In this document: in pieces, positions 27,568-35,615 of the stretch | Position numbering within the stretch: position 1 is the first letter of the stretch | Layout of the letters: each line of letters begins with the position of its first letter | Assembly: GCA_029688905.1 (NCBI GenBank) | Contig: JARULB010000008.1 | Coordinates: 62,001-126,000 of the forward strand | Reading direction: 5' to 3' | Length of the DNA stretch: 64,000 nucleotides | Origin: Balneolales bacterium ANBcel1 | GTDB lineage: Bacteria > Bacteroidota > Rhodothermia > Balneolales > Natronogracilivirgulaceae | Notes under the pieces: model-generated | What the model was told of the DNA's origin: nothing | What the model saw: only the letters and a program-made list of their open reading frames with translations | Databases searched by the model: none | Made by a program: the position numbers and the translations under genes

Positions 27568-29244
27568 TCAGAACGGGAAATCCTCCTCCGGCTCCTCGTA
27601 ATCCAGCTCTTCAAACACGGGCGGGGTGGCTTTGGCATGGACCTGGTTGCCGTCAACATAAATTGCGCGATAGGGTCGGGTCGGACAGATATACTCACAT
27701 CCACCGCATCCGACACAATGCTCCGGATGAATTTCCGGGAGGGTGAGGCCGTCCTGCCAGGGTACCATGCGCACGGCCTGTGTGGGGCAGTGTTCCGCGC
27801 ATGCGCCGCAAGCCGTGCCCTCCGCTTTTACCACGCAATTGTCAAGTTCCAGACGAACCACCCCGAGCTGGCTGAGATGCTTCTCCTCCATACCCAGAGG
27901 AAGCAGGGCACCGGTCGGACAAATTTCCGTGCAGATCACGCAATCAAAGCTGCAGTAACTGGCGTGGAAATCCATGCGGGGCTGCATCATCCCCGTAAAC
28001 CCGTGTTCCAGAAACGAGGGCTGCAGCACCCTGGTCGGGCAGGCGCTCACACAGAGCTGGCAGGCTGTGCAGTTATCCCTGAAGTGGTCGAGGCCGACCG
28101 ATCCCGGGGGTGAGACGGGATGATTTTTCTGTTCGGGGATAGTAGACGGGCGGGTTACCTCAACATCGACCTCATCCCGCCGGTCGTTTGGCTGCGCGGC
28201 TTTCGTTGCCGAAACGCTGGATAACGCCGTGCCGCCGGCGAGCCACCCCGAAAGGTGGTAGAGGAACTTGCGCCGGTCGGTACCGCAGTAGTGGACACCG
28301 TCACGTGCCGGCCCGACAACGGGAGGTGCCTCCGTGTCATTCCGGGCAACATCCGTCCCTTTCTTCTTACCGGACGAAAACCACTGGTTTTTGTAGTCAA
28401 TTCCCTGCCGGGAGCAGACCTTCAGACAGTTGAAACATCCCACGCAGCGGCTGAAATCGACCTCGTTATTTTTCAGGTCAATACACTCCGCCTTGCAATT
28501 CAGCGAGCACTTGGCGCAGTGGTTGCAAAGATCGTCATCAATTTCGATGCGATACATCGCTTTTTTCGAAAGGAGTCCGAGAAAGCTACCTACCGGGCAT
28601 ACCGTATTACAGTAGAGACGGCCCCTGGTAAACGAAAGCCAGACGACCAATCCGAGCATAAATGCCGGAAACACCAGCGGCGCGGCTGTCATGCGGCGTG
28701 TCTCCACATCATACAGCGTGTAGATGTCGTGCGACTGCAAAACCCAGGCCGCCATGTTGTTCATCCAGAAATAGACGGGCCTCACCAGTCCGGAAAATAT
28801 TTTCCCGAACAGGCTGAACGGATCCAGAAGATTCAGAAGAAAAATACTGCCGGACAAAAACGTGACCACGGTGATTGCCAGCAAACCGTAACGAAGCAAA
28901 TTCTTCGGAGGTGACGGGCGATAGCGAACACGCCTGCCTCTGATGCGGGTGTACTGTTTAGAAATCCAGGAGACCACATCCTGAAGCACTCCAAGCGGGC
29001 AGACCGTGGAGCAGTAAATCCTGCCAAACAGGAGGGTCGCCGCCACCACCACCAGAAAGCCGAGTGTCAGAAAGCTGATCAGATTCAGAAACTTGATCAG
29101 CGACGGGACAAACTGAATCCAGGTTATTCCGTTGATCAGGGATGATGAAAACGTGCCGGCAAAATCCAGAAACAGGAAGCCGGTGAATATCAGAAACAGC
29201 AGGGAGATGACCACCCGGCCTGCCTTCAGCGCTTTAGCTCGCAT
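27568..29244 (-). CDS. Membrane-bound polyferredoxin (NapH-like N-terminus, multiple 4Fe-4S motifs)
   Basis: 558 residues. The N-terminal ~230 residues carry about five membrane helices and two CxxxCP motifs of the NapH/CcoG type (GRIYCSTVCPLG, GRLYCNTVCPVG). A first ferredoxin block follows at about 245-285 (CNHCAKCSLNCKAEC, CVGCFNCLKVC). After a Ser/Pro linker the C-terminal part (about 385-540) has further ligand sets: CTACQLCVSACP, CSFDCVICTEICP, CGACAEHCP and CVGCGGCEYICP. That is enough for at least six 4Fe-4S clusters. It should move electrons across or along the inner membrane. The gene lies 12 bases downstream of a Tat-exported DUF362 gene, a pairing I associate with Bacteroidota genomes. 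Donor and acceptor are unknown. Confidence 0.9.
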   Translation of the reverse strand: MRAKALKAGRVVISLLFLIFTGFLFLDFAGTFSSSLINGITWIQFVPSLIKFLNLISFLTLGFLVVVAATLLFGRIYCSTVCPLGVLQDVVSWISKQYTRIRGRRVRYRPSPPKNLLRYGLLAITVVTFLSGSIFLLNLLDPFSLFGKIFSGLVRPVYFWMNNMAAWVLQSHDIYTLYDVETRRMTAAPLVFPAFMLGLVVWLSFTRGRLYCNTVCPVGSFLGLLSKKAMYRIEIDDDLCNHCAKCSLNCKAECIDLKNNEVDFSRCVGCFNCLKVCSRQGIDYKNQWFSSGKKKGTDVARNDTEAPPVVGPARDGVHYCGTDRRKFLYHLSGWLAGGTALSSVSATKAAQPNDRRDEVDVEVTRPSTIPEQKNHPVSPPGSVGLDHFRDNCTACQLCVSACPTRVLQPSFLEHGFTGMMQPRMDFHASYCSFDCVICTEICPTGALLPLGMEEKHLSQLGVVRLELDNCVVKAEGTACGACAEHCPTQAVRMVPWQDGLTLPEIHPEHCVGCGGCEYICPTRPYRAIYVDGNQVHAKATPPVFEELDYEEPEEDFPF

Positions 29245-29256
29245 AGTGAAACCCTG

Positions 29257-30174
29257 TCAAATGCGCAATCTGCTGATATTCAGATTTTCCAGATCCAGGG
29301 TTCCGATCCCCATTTCCTGGCCGATACGGATGTGGCCGACTTCCCCGGGCTGAAGACCGAACAGCAGGCTTGAGGCCGCGTCGGCGGCGACCACGTCGGT
29401 GGAAATCACCTGCGCCTCCATGGTCACGACATCCTCCACGGAAGTGCCTCTGGGTCCGTTTCGCATCATAACCCGATAGGCATCCACAATATTGAGGTCC
29501 GGTTTGCGATAGGTGGCATAGTCGGTGATGCACTGATGGAGGTCGTTGCGGTGGTAGTACACACGATCCCAGACATTGCCCATCATGTTCTTCATGGCAA
29601 CGCTGAGCGAGGCCCCGCCATGGTGCTTCAGCACCGGAACATTGATATAGACATCCGAATCCTGAAGCAGCTCATGCTCTTTGGTGCTGGTAAGGCGCTT
29701 TCCCCTGGGAATTTCGACCTCCCTGTAAAACCGTTCGGCATTGGCCGGCACCATTTGTCCGCCGGCTTCGGTCACCGCCTTTTCGATACCGCTTCGGGAA
29801 TAGCATTCTCGCCAGTTGTCGAGGGTGTGATCAAATACCCGCACCCGGCTGGCCCCGGCCTCCAGGCAATGCTTGACGATCCGGCCAACCAGTTCCGGAT
29901 TGGTATTGGCGGCCCTTTCCGGCGGCAGATCGAAGCTGGCATTGGGTTTTATGACCACCGATTGACCCGGCTGTACAAATTTTTCCATCCCGCCTAATGC
30001 CGCAATTCCGCGTTCGAACATTTCCGCAGCTCCGCCGCCACGAATGGCAACAAGGTCATACGGCAGACCGTTGGAGTCGGAGGCCAGTGCCGTCGCGTGC
30101 TTTCCGATACCTGCGGATGTGCCCAGAAATACTCCGGCGCCAATGGTTTTAAGAATAAAATCTCTTCGTTTCAT
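29257..30174 (-). CDS. Tat-exported DUF362-domain protein
   Basis: 305 residues from the ATG at 30174, chosen because it begins a twin-arginine signal (MKRRDFILKTIGAGVFLGTS). The body is a DUF362 domain: VVIKPNASFDLPPE, NVPVLKHHGGASLSVAMKNMMGNVWDR near 200, and a conserved ADAASSLLFGL near the end. DUF362 proteins often accompany or are fused with ferredoxins; their activity is not known. Tat export points to a folded, perhaps cofactor-containing, periplasmic protein, and the polyferredoxin gene 12 bases downstream is its likely electron partner. Upstream sequence to 30510 is open in frame but has no sensible N-terminus. Confidence 0.88.
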   Translation of the reverse strand: MKRRDFILKTIGAGVFLGTSAGIGKHATALASDSNGLPYDLVAIRGGGAAEMFERGIAALGGMEKFVQPGQSVVIKPNASFDLPPERAANTNPELVGRIVKHCLEAGASRVRVFDHTLDNWRECYSRSGIEKAVTEAGGQMVPANAERFYREVEIPRGKRLTSTKEHELLQDSDVYINVPVLKHHGGASLSVAMKNMMGNVWDRVYYHRNDLHQCITDYATYRKPDLNIVDAYRVMMRNGPRGTSVEDVVTMEAQVISTDVVAADAASSLLFGLQPGEVGHIRIGQEMGIGTLDLENLNISRLRI

Positions 30175-30643
30175 AATAATGTGGTTTAAACTGCCGGGGT
30201 GTAATGTGCTGAAACAATGGTTGCTTTTGGAATGGTCGACGTTTCGGATGTTTCCGGAACCGGCCCCTGGTCGCAGGCAGGTATCTGAACTGCGAGGCTG
30301 GATTGCCGGCTGCGGCCCGACGAAGCCGAGTTTCCGGGTTTTCCAAATGTTCTGTTTTGCGGGTCGGTGATTCAGTATTCCTGGTGAACCCCGTTGCCGG
30401 TGACCCGGCCCGTCCTGCAACGGTTTTTCTAAATAATTAATGACAGCGATCTGCTGCCGATTCAGAGTATAATATTTTGTATAATCAATACTTTCTGCAT
30501 GTAATAGCATATAACGAAATCTTCAATTTTTCAACCTCTAAATAGCGCAGCAATCATACTGCTCTTATCCCCTGACAGGCACGAGCATAAGCGGCCGGCT
30601 TGCGTTGAGGACTTAAATATCGGTACAGGAAGACACCAAGATT
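30175..30643. other. 469-base divergent spacer between DUF362 gene and larC
   Basis: No convincing gene. An AT-rich block at about 30425-30545 contains the direct repeat GTATAAT at 30467-30473 and 30479-30485 (12 bases apart), both resembling -10 boxes, and a small hairpin GCAG-8-CTGC near 30547. Promoters for both operons are probably here. No riboswitch fold was recognised. Confidence 0.35.
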
Positions 30644-32050
30644 ATGAAAGTACTTTATTATGACTGTTTCGCGGGTATCTCCGGCGACATGCACCTGGGT
30701 GCGATGATTGATGCCGGGGTGGATCCGGATCACCTCATCAACGAACTGAAGAAACTGCCTCTGAGCGGCTATCGGCTTAATATCTGCCGGGATCAGCGCA
30801 AAAGTATTGAAGGTACCCGGGTAGATGTGGTACTGGATGGCCCACTTAACGCCGGGAACGGGGACAGTGTTGATGGCAACGAGGGACATAATCACGGCCA
30901 CCACGACCATGATCACAACCATGGGCACAGCGGCCATCATCATCATGACCACAGCCATGACCACGATCACTCCCATGATCATCATCACGGCGACACTCAC
31001 GGACACAGCCACGATGACACTCACGGACACTCTGCCCACGGACATGATCACGGCGACCATCATCATCACCCGCATCGCAACCTTGCCGATATCCGCGAAA
31101 TCGTACACAGCAGCGAACTGCCCGAAGCGACAAAAAAACGTGCCATGAGCATGTTTCTGCTTATAGCCGAAGCGGAAGCGAAAATCCACGGGGTCTCCAT
31201 CGATGAGATTCACTTTCACGAAGTCGGAGCCGTAGACTCGATAGTGGACATTACCGGGGCTGCCATATGCCTGGAGTATCTGAAACCGGACCGCATACTG
31301 AGCTCCACCGTCGAATTAGGCAGCGGCATGGTGCGTTGCGCCCATGGCATCATGCCTGTCCCCGCGCCGGCGACATCGGAGATTCTGAAGAACATCCCCG
31401 TGCGAACCGGCACGGCCCGGCACGAGGCCACCACTCCTACCGGCGCCGCGATCCTTGCCGCCAATGTGAATGCGTTCACCGATACTCTGGCTTTCACACC
31501 TCATCGCACCGCATATGGTATTGGTCAGCGCGACACCAACATCCCCAACATCCTGAGGATTCATATCGGCGAAATGGAGGAAGCGGACGATACCGGGCTG
31601 CTGCACATGATCGAATGCAACATCGACGACATGAACCCGGAGTTCCACGATCATGTGATGGAGAAATTGTTCAAAACCGGAGCACGTGACGTATATCTGA
31701 CTCCGGTCATAATGAAGAAAAGCCGTCCGGCTGTAGTTCTGAGCGTACTGTGTGATGCCGCCCTGCAGGAAGAGATCACCGAAACCCTGCTCCTTCACAC
31801 AACCACTCTGGGTGTCAGGAATTACCCGGTCTCGCGCGTCACACTCGACAGGGAAATCACCAGAATCAGCACTTCCCTGGGGGATGTGACCATCAAGCAA
31901 ACGTGGCACAAAGGCCGGCTCCTGAAATGGAAGCCGGAATACGAGGACTGTAAAATATTGGCGGACAAGCATGAAATCCCCCTTCGCGAGGTCTGCCGTA
32001 TCGTGGAAGCGGAAGCCGCTCAGCAATTGGAAACAAAAGCAGGGAAATAA
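30644..32050 (+). CDS. larC: Nickel-pincer cofactor biosynthesis protein LarC
   Basis: 468 residues. LarC inserts nickel into the pyridinium-dithio mononucleotide made by LarB and LarE, using CTP. The N-terminus has the family start MKVLYYDCFAGISGDMHLGA; later FHEVGAVDSIVDITGA, ATTPTGAAILAA and NIDDMNPEF are conserved. Residues 82-144 are a metal-binding tract with 33 His among 63 residues. In Lactiplantibacillus the gene is split by a programmed frameshift into LarC1/LarC2; here it is one continuous frame. It leads a larC-larE-larB operon (larE begins two bases after the stop). No larA or other obvious nickel-pincer enzyme gene is in the window. Confidence 0.96.
   Translation: MKVLYYDCFAGISGDMHLGAMIDAGVDPDHLINELKKLPLSGYRLNICRDQRKSIEGTRVDVVLDGPLNAGNGDSVDGNEGHNHGHHDHDHNHGHSGHHHHDHSHDHDHSHDHHHGDTHGHSHDDTHGHSAHGHDHGDHHHHPHRNLADIREIVHSSELPEATKKRAMSMFLLIAEAEAKIHGVSIDEIHFHEVGAVDSIVDITGAAICLEYLKPDRILSSTVELGSGMVRCAHGIMPVPAPATSEILKNIPVRTGTARHEATTPTGAAILAANVNAFTDTLAFTPHRTAYGIGQRDTNIPNILRIHIGEMEEADDTGLLHMIECNIDDMNPEFHDHVMEKLFKTGARDVYLTPVIMKKSRPAVVLSVLCDAALQEEITETLLLHTTTLGVRNYPVSRVTLDREITRISTSLGDVTIKQTWHKGRLLKWKPEYEDCKILADKHEIPLREVCRIVEAEAAQQLETKAGK
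30885..31075 (+). repeat. His-codon repeat tract inside larC
   Basis: About 190 bases of CAC/CAT-rich sequence. A 15-base unit (GACACTCACGGACAC) occurs at 30992-31006 and again at 31016-31030, a 24-base period, next to runs of CATCATCAT. It keeps the frame and is prone to length change by slippage. Confidence 0.8.
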
Positions 32051-32052
32051 TT

Positions 32053-32910
32053 ATGGCCATCGACCAACCGACTCAAAACGGGCGCAGCACATCCGAAAAG
32101 TACGCCGATCTATTGGAAATCCTGCGCAATTGCGGAAAAACCGCAGTCGCCTTTTCCGGAGGGGTTGACAGTACGTTCCTGCTGGCCGCTGCCGGTGAGG
32201 CGCCAACCGAAAAGCTGGTCGCCCTCACCATGAAACAGCCCTATTTCCAGCAGCGTGAACTGGAAGAAGCCGCTGCCTTTGTGAAGGACTTCGGGGTGGA
32301 ACACCGTGTGATCGAGGCACCGGTCGATCCCCGCATCATGGAAAATCCACCGAACCGGTGTTATCTCTGCAAGACAGCGACATTTAAGAAATTTCGCAAG
32401 GAGCTCGATTACATGGGGTTCGACACGCTGCTGGACGGGACCAATGCCGATGACACCCACGAATACCGGCCGGGCCTTCAGGCCATTGAGGAACAGCGGG
32501 TACGGAGTCCGTTGATGGAGGCGGGCCTGACCAAAAACGACATCCGTCTGCTTTCCAGGGAAATGGGGCTGCCGATCTGGGACAAACCCTCCAATACGTG
32601 CCTGGTCACCCGCATCCCGTACAATACGAAAGTACTCAACGAGGATCTGCGTCAGATTGAAGAGGCCGAGTTCTATCTCAAAGAGAAAGGATTCCTTGTT
32701 GTGCGTGTCAGGAAGCACGGCGACCTTGCCCGGATTGAGGTGGAGCCCGAACTGATTGCCCGCCTTGCCAAACCGGAAATCATGAATGCGACGGTAGCCT
32801 ATTTCAAGAAACTCGGCTTCCGCCATGTGTCACTTGACCTGGAGGGATACATGACAGGCAGCATGGACAAAGCCATTCTTGAAACATCACAAACCGGCGC
32901 TGCCCGGTAA
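32053..32910 (+). CDS. larE: Sacrificial sulfur transferase LarE
   Basis: 285 residues; N-type ATP pyrophosphatase that adenylates a carboxylate of the LarB product and adds sulfur to it. The PP-loop is AFSGGVDSTFLL (33-44). C183 in SNTCLVTRIP matches the cysteine that in Lactiplantibacillus LarE gives up its own sulfur. Two more cysteines form C103-x-x-C106 (NRCYLCK). This three-cysteine set recalls the LarE type that holds a 4Fe-4S cluster and so need not destroy itself in each turnover; that reading is an inference. It lies two bases after larC and 32 before larB. Confidence 0.95.
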   Translation: MAIDQPTQNGRSTSEKYADLLEILRNCGKTAVAFSGGVDSTFLLAAAGEAPTEKLVALTMKQPYFQQRELEEAAAFVKDFGVEHRVIEAPVDPRIMENPPNRCYLCKTATFKKFRKELDYMGFDTLLDGTNADDTHEYRPGLQAIEEQRVRSPLMEAGLTKNDIRLLSREMGLPIWDKPSNTCLVTRIPYNTKVLNEDLRQIEEAEFYLKEKGFLVVRVRKHGDLARIEVEPELIARLAKPEIMNATVAYFKKLGFRHVSLDLEGYMTGSMDKAILETSQTGAAR

Positions 32911-32942
32911 CCTGCAACACGACCCGGCCAGGAAAAACCATC

Positions 32943-33710
32943 ATGAACAGAAAAACACTGGAAACACTGCTCAACAGCGTCAGAAAAGGAGAAGTTAAGA
33001 TAGAAGACGCGATTGAAAAAATCTCTGATCTGCCTTTCAGGGAACTGGGCTATGCCAAAATTGACCATCACCGGGAACTGCGCACAGGCTATCCCGAAAT
33101 TGTCTTTGGTCAGGGTAAAACCAGGGAGCAAATCGCCGGTATCGTCCGTTCACTGCACACATCGGGCAGCAACGTTTTGGTAACGCGCACCGGTCCCGAA
33201 CCGCATCAGGATATCCTGGAGTTCTGCGCCCATGCGGAATATCACCCCGAGGCACGCTGCATCACCATCCGCAACCGCGATCCTCAACTCACCGAAACCA
33301 CTATTGGCGTTATTACTGCGGGAACCTCCGATATCCCCGTAGCCGAGGAAGCCGCGGTGACCGCCGAGATTTTTGACAACCGGGTGCATCGAATTTATGA
33401 TGTCGGTGTAGCCGGTATTCACCGGCTGTTTGAAAGGCTCGACACCATCCGGCAGGCGCGTGTTTTGATTGTGATTGCGGGCATGGAGGGCGCGCTGCCA
33501 AGTGTGGTCGGCGGACTGGTAGACAAACCTGTAATCGCCGTGCCGACCAGCATTGGATATGGAGCAAATTTCGGCGGCATATCGGCCTTGCTGGGCATGC
33601 TTACCAGCTGTGCCAGCGGCATCAGCGTCGTCAACATCGATAACGGTTTCGGAGCCGCTTACCAAGCCTCGATGATCAACAGTATCGGCACACGCGGCAG
33701 CCGTCAGTAA
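32943..33710 (+). CDS. larB: Nickel-pincer cofactor biosynthesis protein LarB
   Basis: 255 residues; related to PurE (AIR carboxylase). LarB carboxylates and hydrolyses nicotinic acid adenine dinucleotide, the first step of the cofactor path. The PurE-like core is in the second half: VITAGTSDIPVAEEAAVTAEI near 120, VIAGMEGALPSVVGGLVDKPVIAVPTS near 175 is the family's best-kept part, and YGANFGGISALLGML follows. Last gene of larC-E-B. Its final seven bases overlap, tail to tail, the end of a small membrane-protein gene on the other strand. Confidence 0.96.
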   Translation: MNRKTLETLLNSVRKGEVKIEDAIEKISDLPFRELGYAKIDHHRELRTGYPEIVFGQGKTREQIAGIVRSLHTSGSNVLVTRTGPEPHQDILEFCAHAEYHPEARCITIRNRDPQLTETTIGVITAGTSDIPVAEEAAVTAEIFDNRVHRIYDVGVAGIHRLFERLDTIRQARVLIVIAGMEGALPSVVGGLVDKPVIAVPTSIGYGANFGGISALLGMLTSCASGISVVNIDNGFGAAYQASMINSIGTRGSRQ

Positions 33711-33922
33711 CTGCTGTGCTGTGAGGCGTCCCTGCTCATCTCATACTTGAGATAGACCTCCTTGCCCAGCCAAACGATCGCGGCAAAAGGCACAACGACA
33801 AACAGAACCCCGAGCAGGATTTTGGATTTTCTTTGATATGGGGCCCTGGAAAGCGCCGCCATGGACGCAGCCCACAAGAAGATAAGGAGAAGTGACAGCA
33901 TCGCAGGGAGAATAAACTCCAT
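33704..33922 (-). CDS. Small two-helix membrane protein (PLDc_N-like)
   Basis: 72 residues from the ATG at 33922. Two hydrophobic segments (about 3-22 and 35-54) are joined by a basic loop (SRAPYQRKSK), and the C-terminus is polar. The pattern, including the WAASMAALSR loop and FAAIVWLGKEVYL second helix, is like the phospholipase-D nuclease N-terminal (PLDc_N) family, also found as stand-alone short proteins. It overlaps the larB end by seven bases. Function unknown. ATG 33952 would add ten residues with no improvement. Confidence 0.6.
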   Translation of the reverse strand: MEFILPAMLSLLLIFLWAASMAALSRAPYQRKSKILLGVLFVVVPFAAIVWLGKEVYLKYEMSRDASQHSSY

Positions 33923-34085
33923 GGTGCCGTAGTGATGATGTAATAATACCATGAGAAGTTAATTTACGTACAGATTCTTTTCGGTAATAAAACACTTTTC
34001 AGGGAGAAAACGAAATGGGAACAATCCACGACATCCGATATACCCCAACTGAAGGCACATATTTACACATTAATCACGAATCAGA

Positions 34086-34445
34086 TTAAATCCGCACAAA
34101 AAGGGAACGCCGTTTCTTCTTCGTCACGTTGCGGGTTTTGTGTCCTTTACCATCGGTATCCTCCACCAGCACCACGTCCCCCGTCCCAAAGCGTCTTGTC
34201 TCACCCAGGCTTGTCGTAATTTCAATCTCACCATCCAGCAGAATGATAAACTGCCTGGCCGGCGCATTATGAAAATCCCAGTCGTAGTCAGCGGCGTTTT
34301 CACGGAACTGCAGACTTTCGACATCAAACTCCTGTGAAAGATACCCGATCATGCCCTGGTCATGCAGCGGCACCGGCACCTCTTCAAAACGGGTATCCCC
34401 TTGCTCATCCGAATACAATCTGGTGTAGTGCATCCTTTTCTCCAT
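34086..34445 (-). CDS. Cupin-domain protein
   Basis: 119 residues (114 if the second Met at 34433 is used). The two cupin motifs are in poor but recognisable form: HNAPARQFIILLDGEIEI and GTGDVVLVEDTDGKGHKTR. The usual metal-binding HxH is reduced to one His in motif 1 (FHNAP) and one in motif 2 (GKGHKTR), so metal binding is uncertain. A single small cupin of this type could be a sugar-binding, dioxygenase-like or sensor protein; the sequence does not say. It faces the asparaginase gene across a spacer with several inverted repeats, which may control both. Confidence 0.75.
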   Translation of the reverse strand: MEKRMHYTRLYSDEQGDTRFEEVPVPLHDQGMIGYLSQEFDVESLQFRENAADYDWDFHNAPARQFIILLDGEIEITTSLGETRRFGTGDVVLVEDTDGKGHKTRNVTKKKRRSLFVRI

Positions 34446-34463
34446 TCACATTTGTTGGTTTAA

Positions 34464-34495
34464 TTCCGTTTCTTAACGGAGACATGTCAACGGAA
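34464..34495. promoter_or_regulatory. Nested palindromes between cupin and asparaginase genes
   Basis: TTCCGTT (34464-34470), TCTT, AACGGA (34475-34480), GACATGTC (a perfect 8-bp palindrome, 34481-34488), AACGGAA (34489-34495). The first arm can pair with either of the two AACGGA arms. It sits in the 66-base divergent spacer, 16 bases before the asparaginase ATG, a good place for a repressor site. Confidence 0.45.
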
Positions 34496-34511
34496 AACAA
34501 GCAAACCTGCC

Positions 34512-35612
34512 ATGAACGTTTCCAGCAGATACTTTCTCCTGTGCTGTGCCCTTTTTACCGCCGCCGGACTCCTTCCTTTAATCGGATGCAGCTCTGAAAA
34601 TCCAGAACCAGCCATGAAATCGATCGATCAAAAAGAGTACGCCATCGCCCTGCATGCCGGAGCCGGTGTGATCTCACGCGACATCGATTCCGATGTCCGT
34701 GACGGTTACCTTGCTTCGCTGGAAGAGGCACTGATCATCGGCCGTGACCTCCTCTCCAACGGAGCTTCCAGCCTGGATGCCGTCGAAACGGTCATCCGAT
34801 ACCTGGAAGACGACGAGCGTTTCAATGCGGGACGAGGGGCCGTTTTTACAAGCGAAGGAAAGCACGAACTGGACGCCTCCATTATGTCGGGGGCGGATCT
34901 GGATGCCGGTGCGGTAACTGGCGTGCGAACGGTGCGAAATCCTATCTCACTGGCGCGTAAGGTTATGGAAGAGAGCCGCCACGTCATGTTTGCCGGCGAC
35001 GGAGCCGAGCAGTTCGCCGATCAAACCGGACTTGAACGGGTTGAAAACAGCTTTTTCAGCACCGAACGGCGCCGGCAGCAGCTGGAACGTGCACAGGAGC
35101 AGGCCGAAGTATGGCTGGATCACAGCGACGAGAAACAAGACGCGCGGGCTTCCGAAACCACATCGTCCTCTGCCAGGGGTAAAGCCGGTAACGCCGGCGA
35201 TGGACGCTACAGCACGGTTGGCGTGGCTGCACTGGACCGCGACGGCAACCTGGCTGCAGGCACATCCACAGGGGGCATGACCAACAAGATGCCCGGCCGG
35301 ATCGGCGACTCTCCCGTTATTGCCGCCGGAACCTATGCCGACAATAACTCCTGCGCGGTATCCGCCACCGGGCACGGCGAAAAATTCATTCGCAATGCGG
35401 TGGCCTATCAAATTTGCGCCATCATGGAATACCGGGGAGCCACCCTTGAAGAGGCCGCTCGGACCGTCATCCACGGTAAACTGGATGAAGGCGACGGCGG
35501 GATTATCGCCGTGGACAGGTTTGGAAACATTTCGATGGAATTCAGTTCTCCCGGGATGTTCCGCGGAGCCGCCGATTCCGAAGGCCGGTTTGAAGTCGCC
35601 ATCTGGAATTAA
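34512..35612 (+). CDS. Lipoprotein isoaspartyl peptidase / L-asparaginase (Ntn hydrolase)
   Basis: 366 residues. The N-terminus is a lipoprotein signal (FLLCCALFTAAGLLPL) with lipobox LIGC and lipidated C26, so the enzyme is anchored in the envelope. The rest is a plant-type asparaginase: IALHAGAGVISR, RFNAGRGAVFT, LDASIMSG, and the autoprocessing site where T235 (GDGRYSTVGVAALD) becomes the N-terminal nucleophile of the beta subunit; GTSTGGMTNKMPGR and SATGHGEKFIR follow. A ~30-residue Ser/Thr/Ala-rich linker before T235 is longer than usual. It should release Asp from Asn or from beta-aspartyl peptides. It ends three bases from the stop of the BCCT gene. Confidence 0.92.
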   Translation: MNVSSRYFLLCCALFTAAGLLPLIGCSSENPEPAMKSIDQKEYAIALHAGAGVISRDIDSDVRDGYLASLEEALIIGRDLLSNGASSLDAVETVIRYLEDDERFNAGRGAVFTSEGKHELDASIMSGADLDAGAVTGVRTVRNPISLARKVMEESRHVMFAGDGAEQFADQTGLERVENSFFSTERRRQQLERAQEQAEVWLDHSDEKQDARASETTSSSARGKAGNAGDGRYSTVGVAALDRDGNLAAGTSTGGMTNKMPGRIGDSPVIAAGTYADNNSCAVSATGHGEKFIRNAVAYQICAIMEYRGATLEEAARTVIHGKLDEGDGGIIAVDRFGNISMEFSSPGMFRGAADSEGRFEVAIWN

Positions 35613-35615
35613 CCG

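Noticed and set aside
29257-30174. DUF362 gene as a possible LarA-type client of the neighbouring lar operon
   Set aside because: The sequence has DUF362 motifs and a Tat signal, not those of LarA (DUF2088), and the gene is on the other strand.
30885-31075. CRISPR-like or satellite repeat in larC
   Set aside because: Units are short, irregular and coding; they are His codons in frame. No spacers or cas genes.
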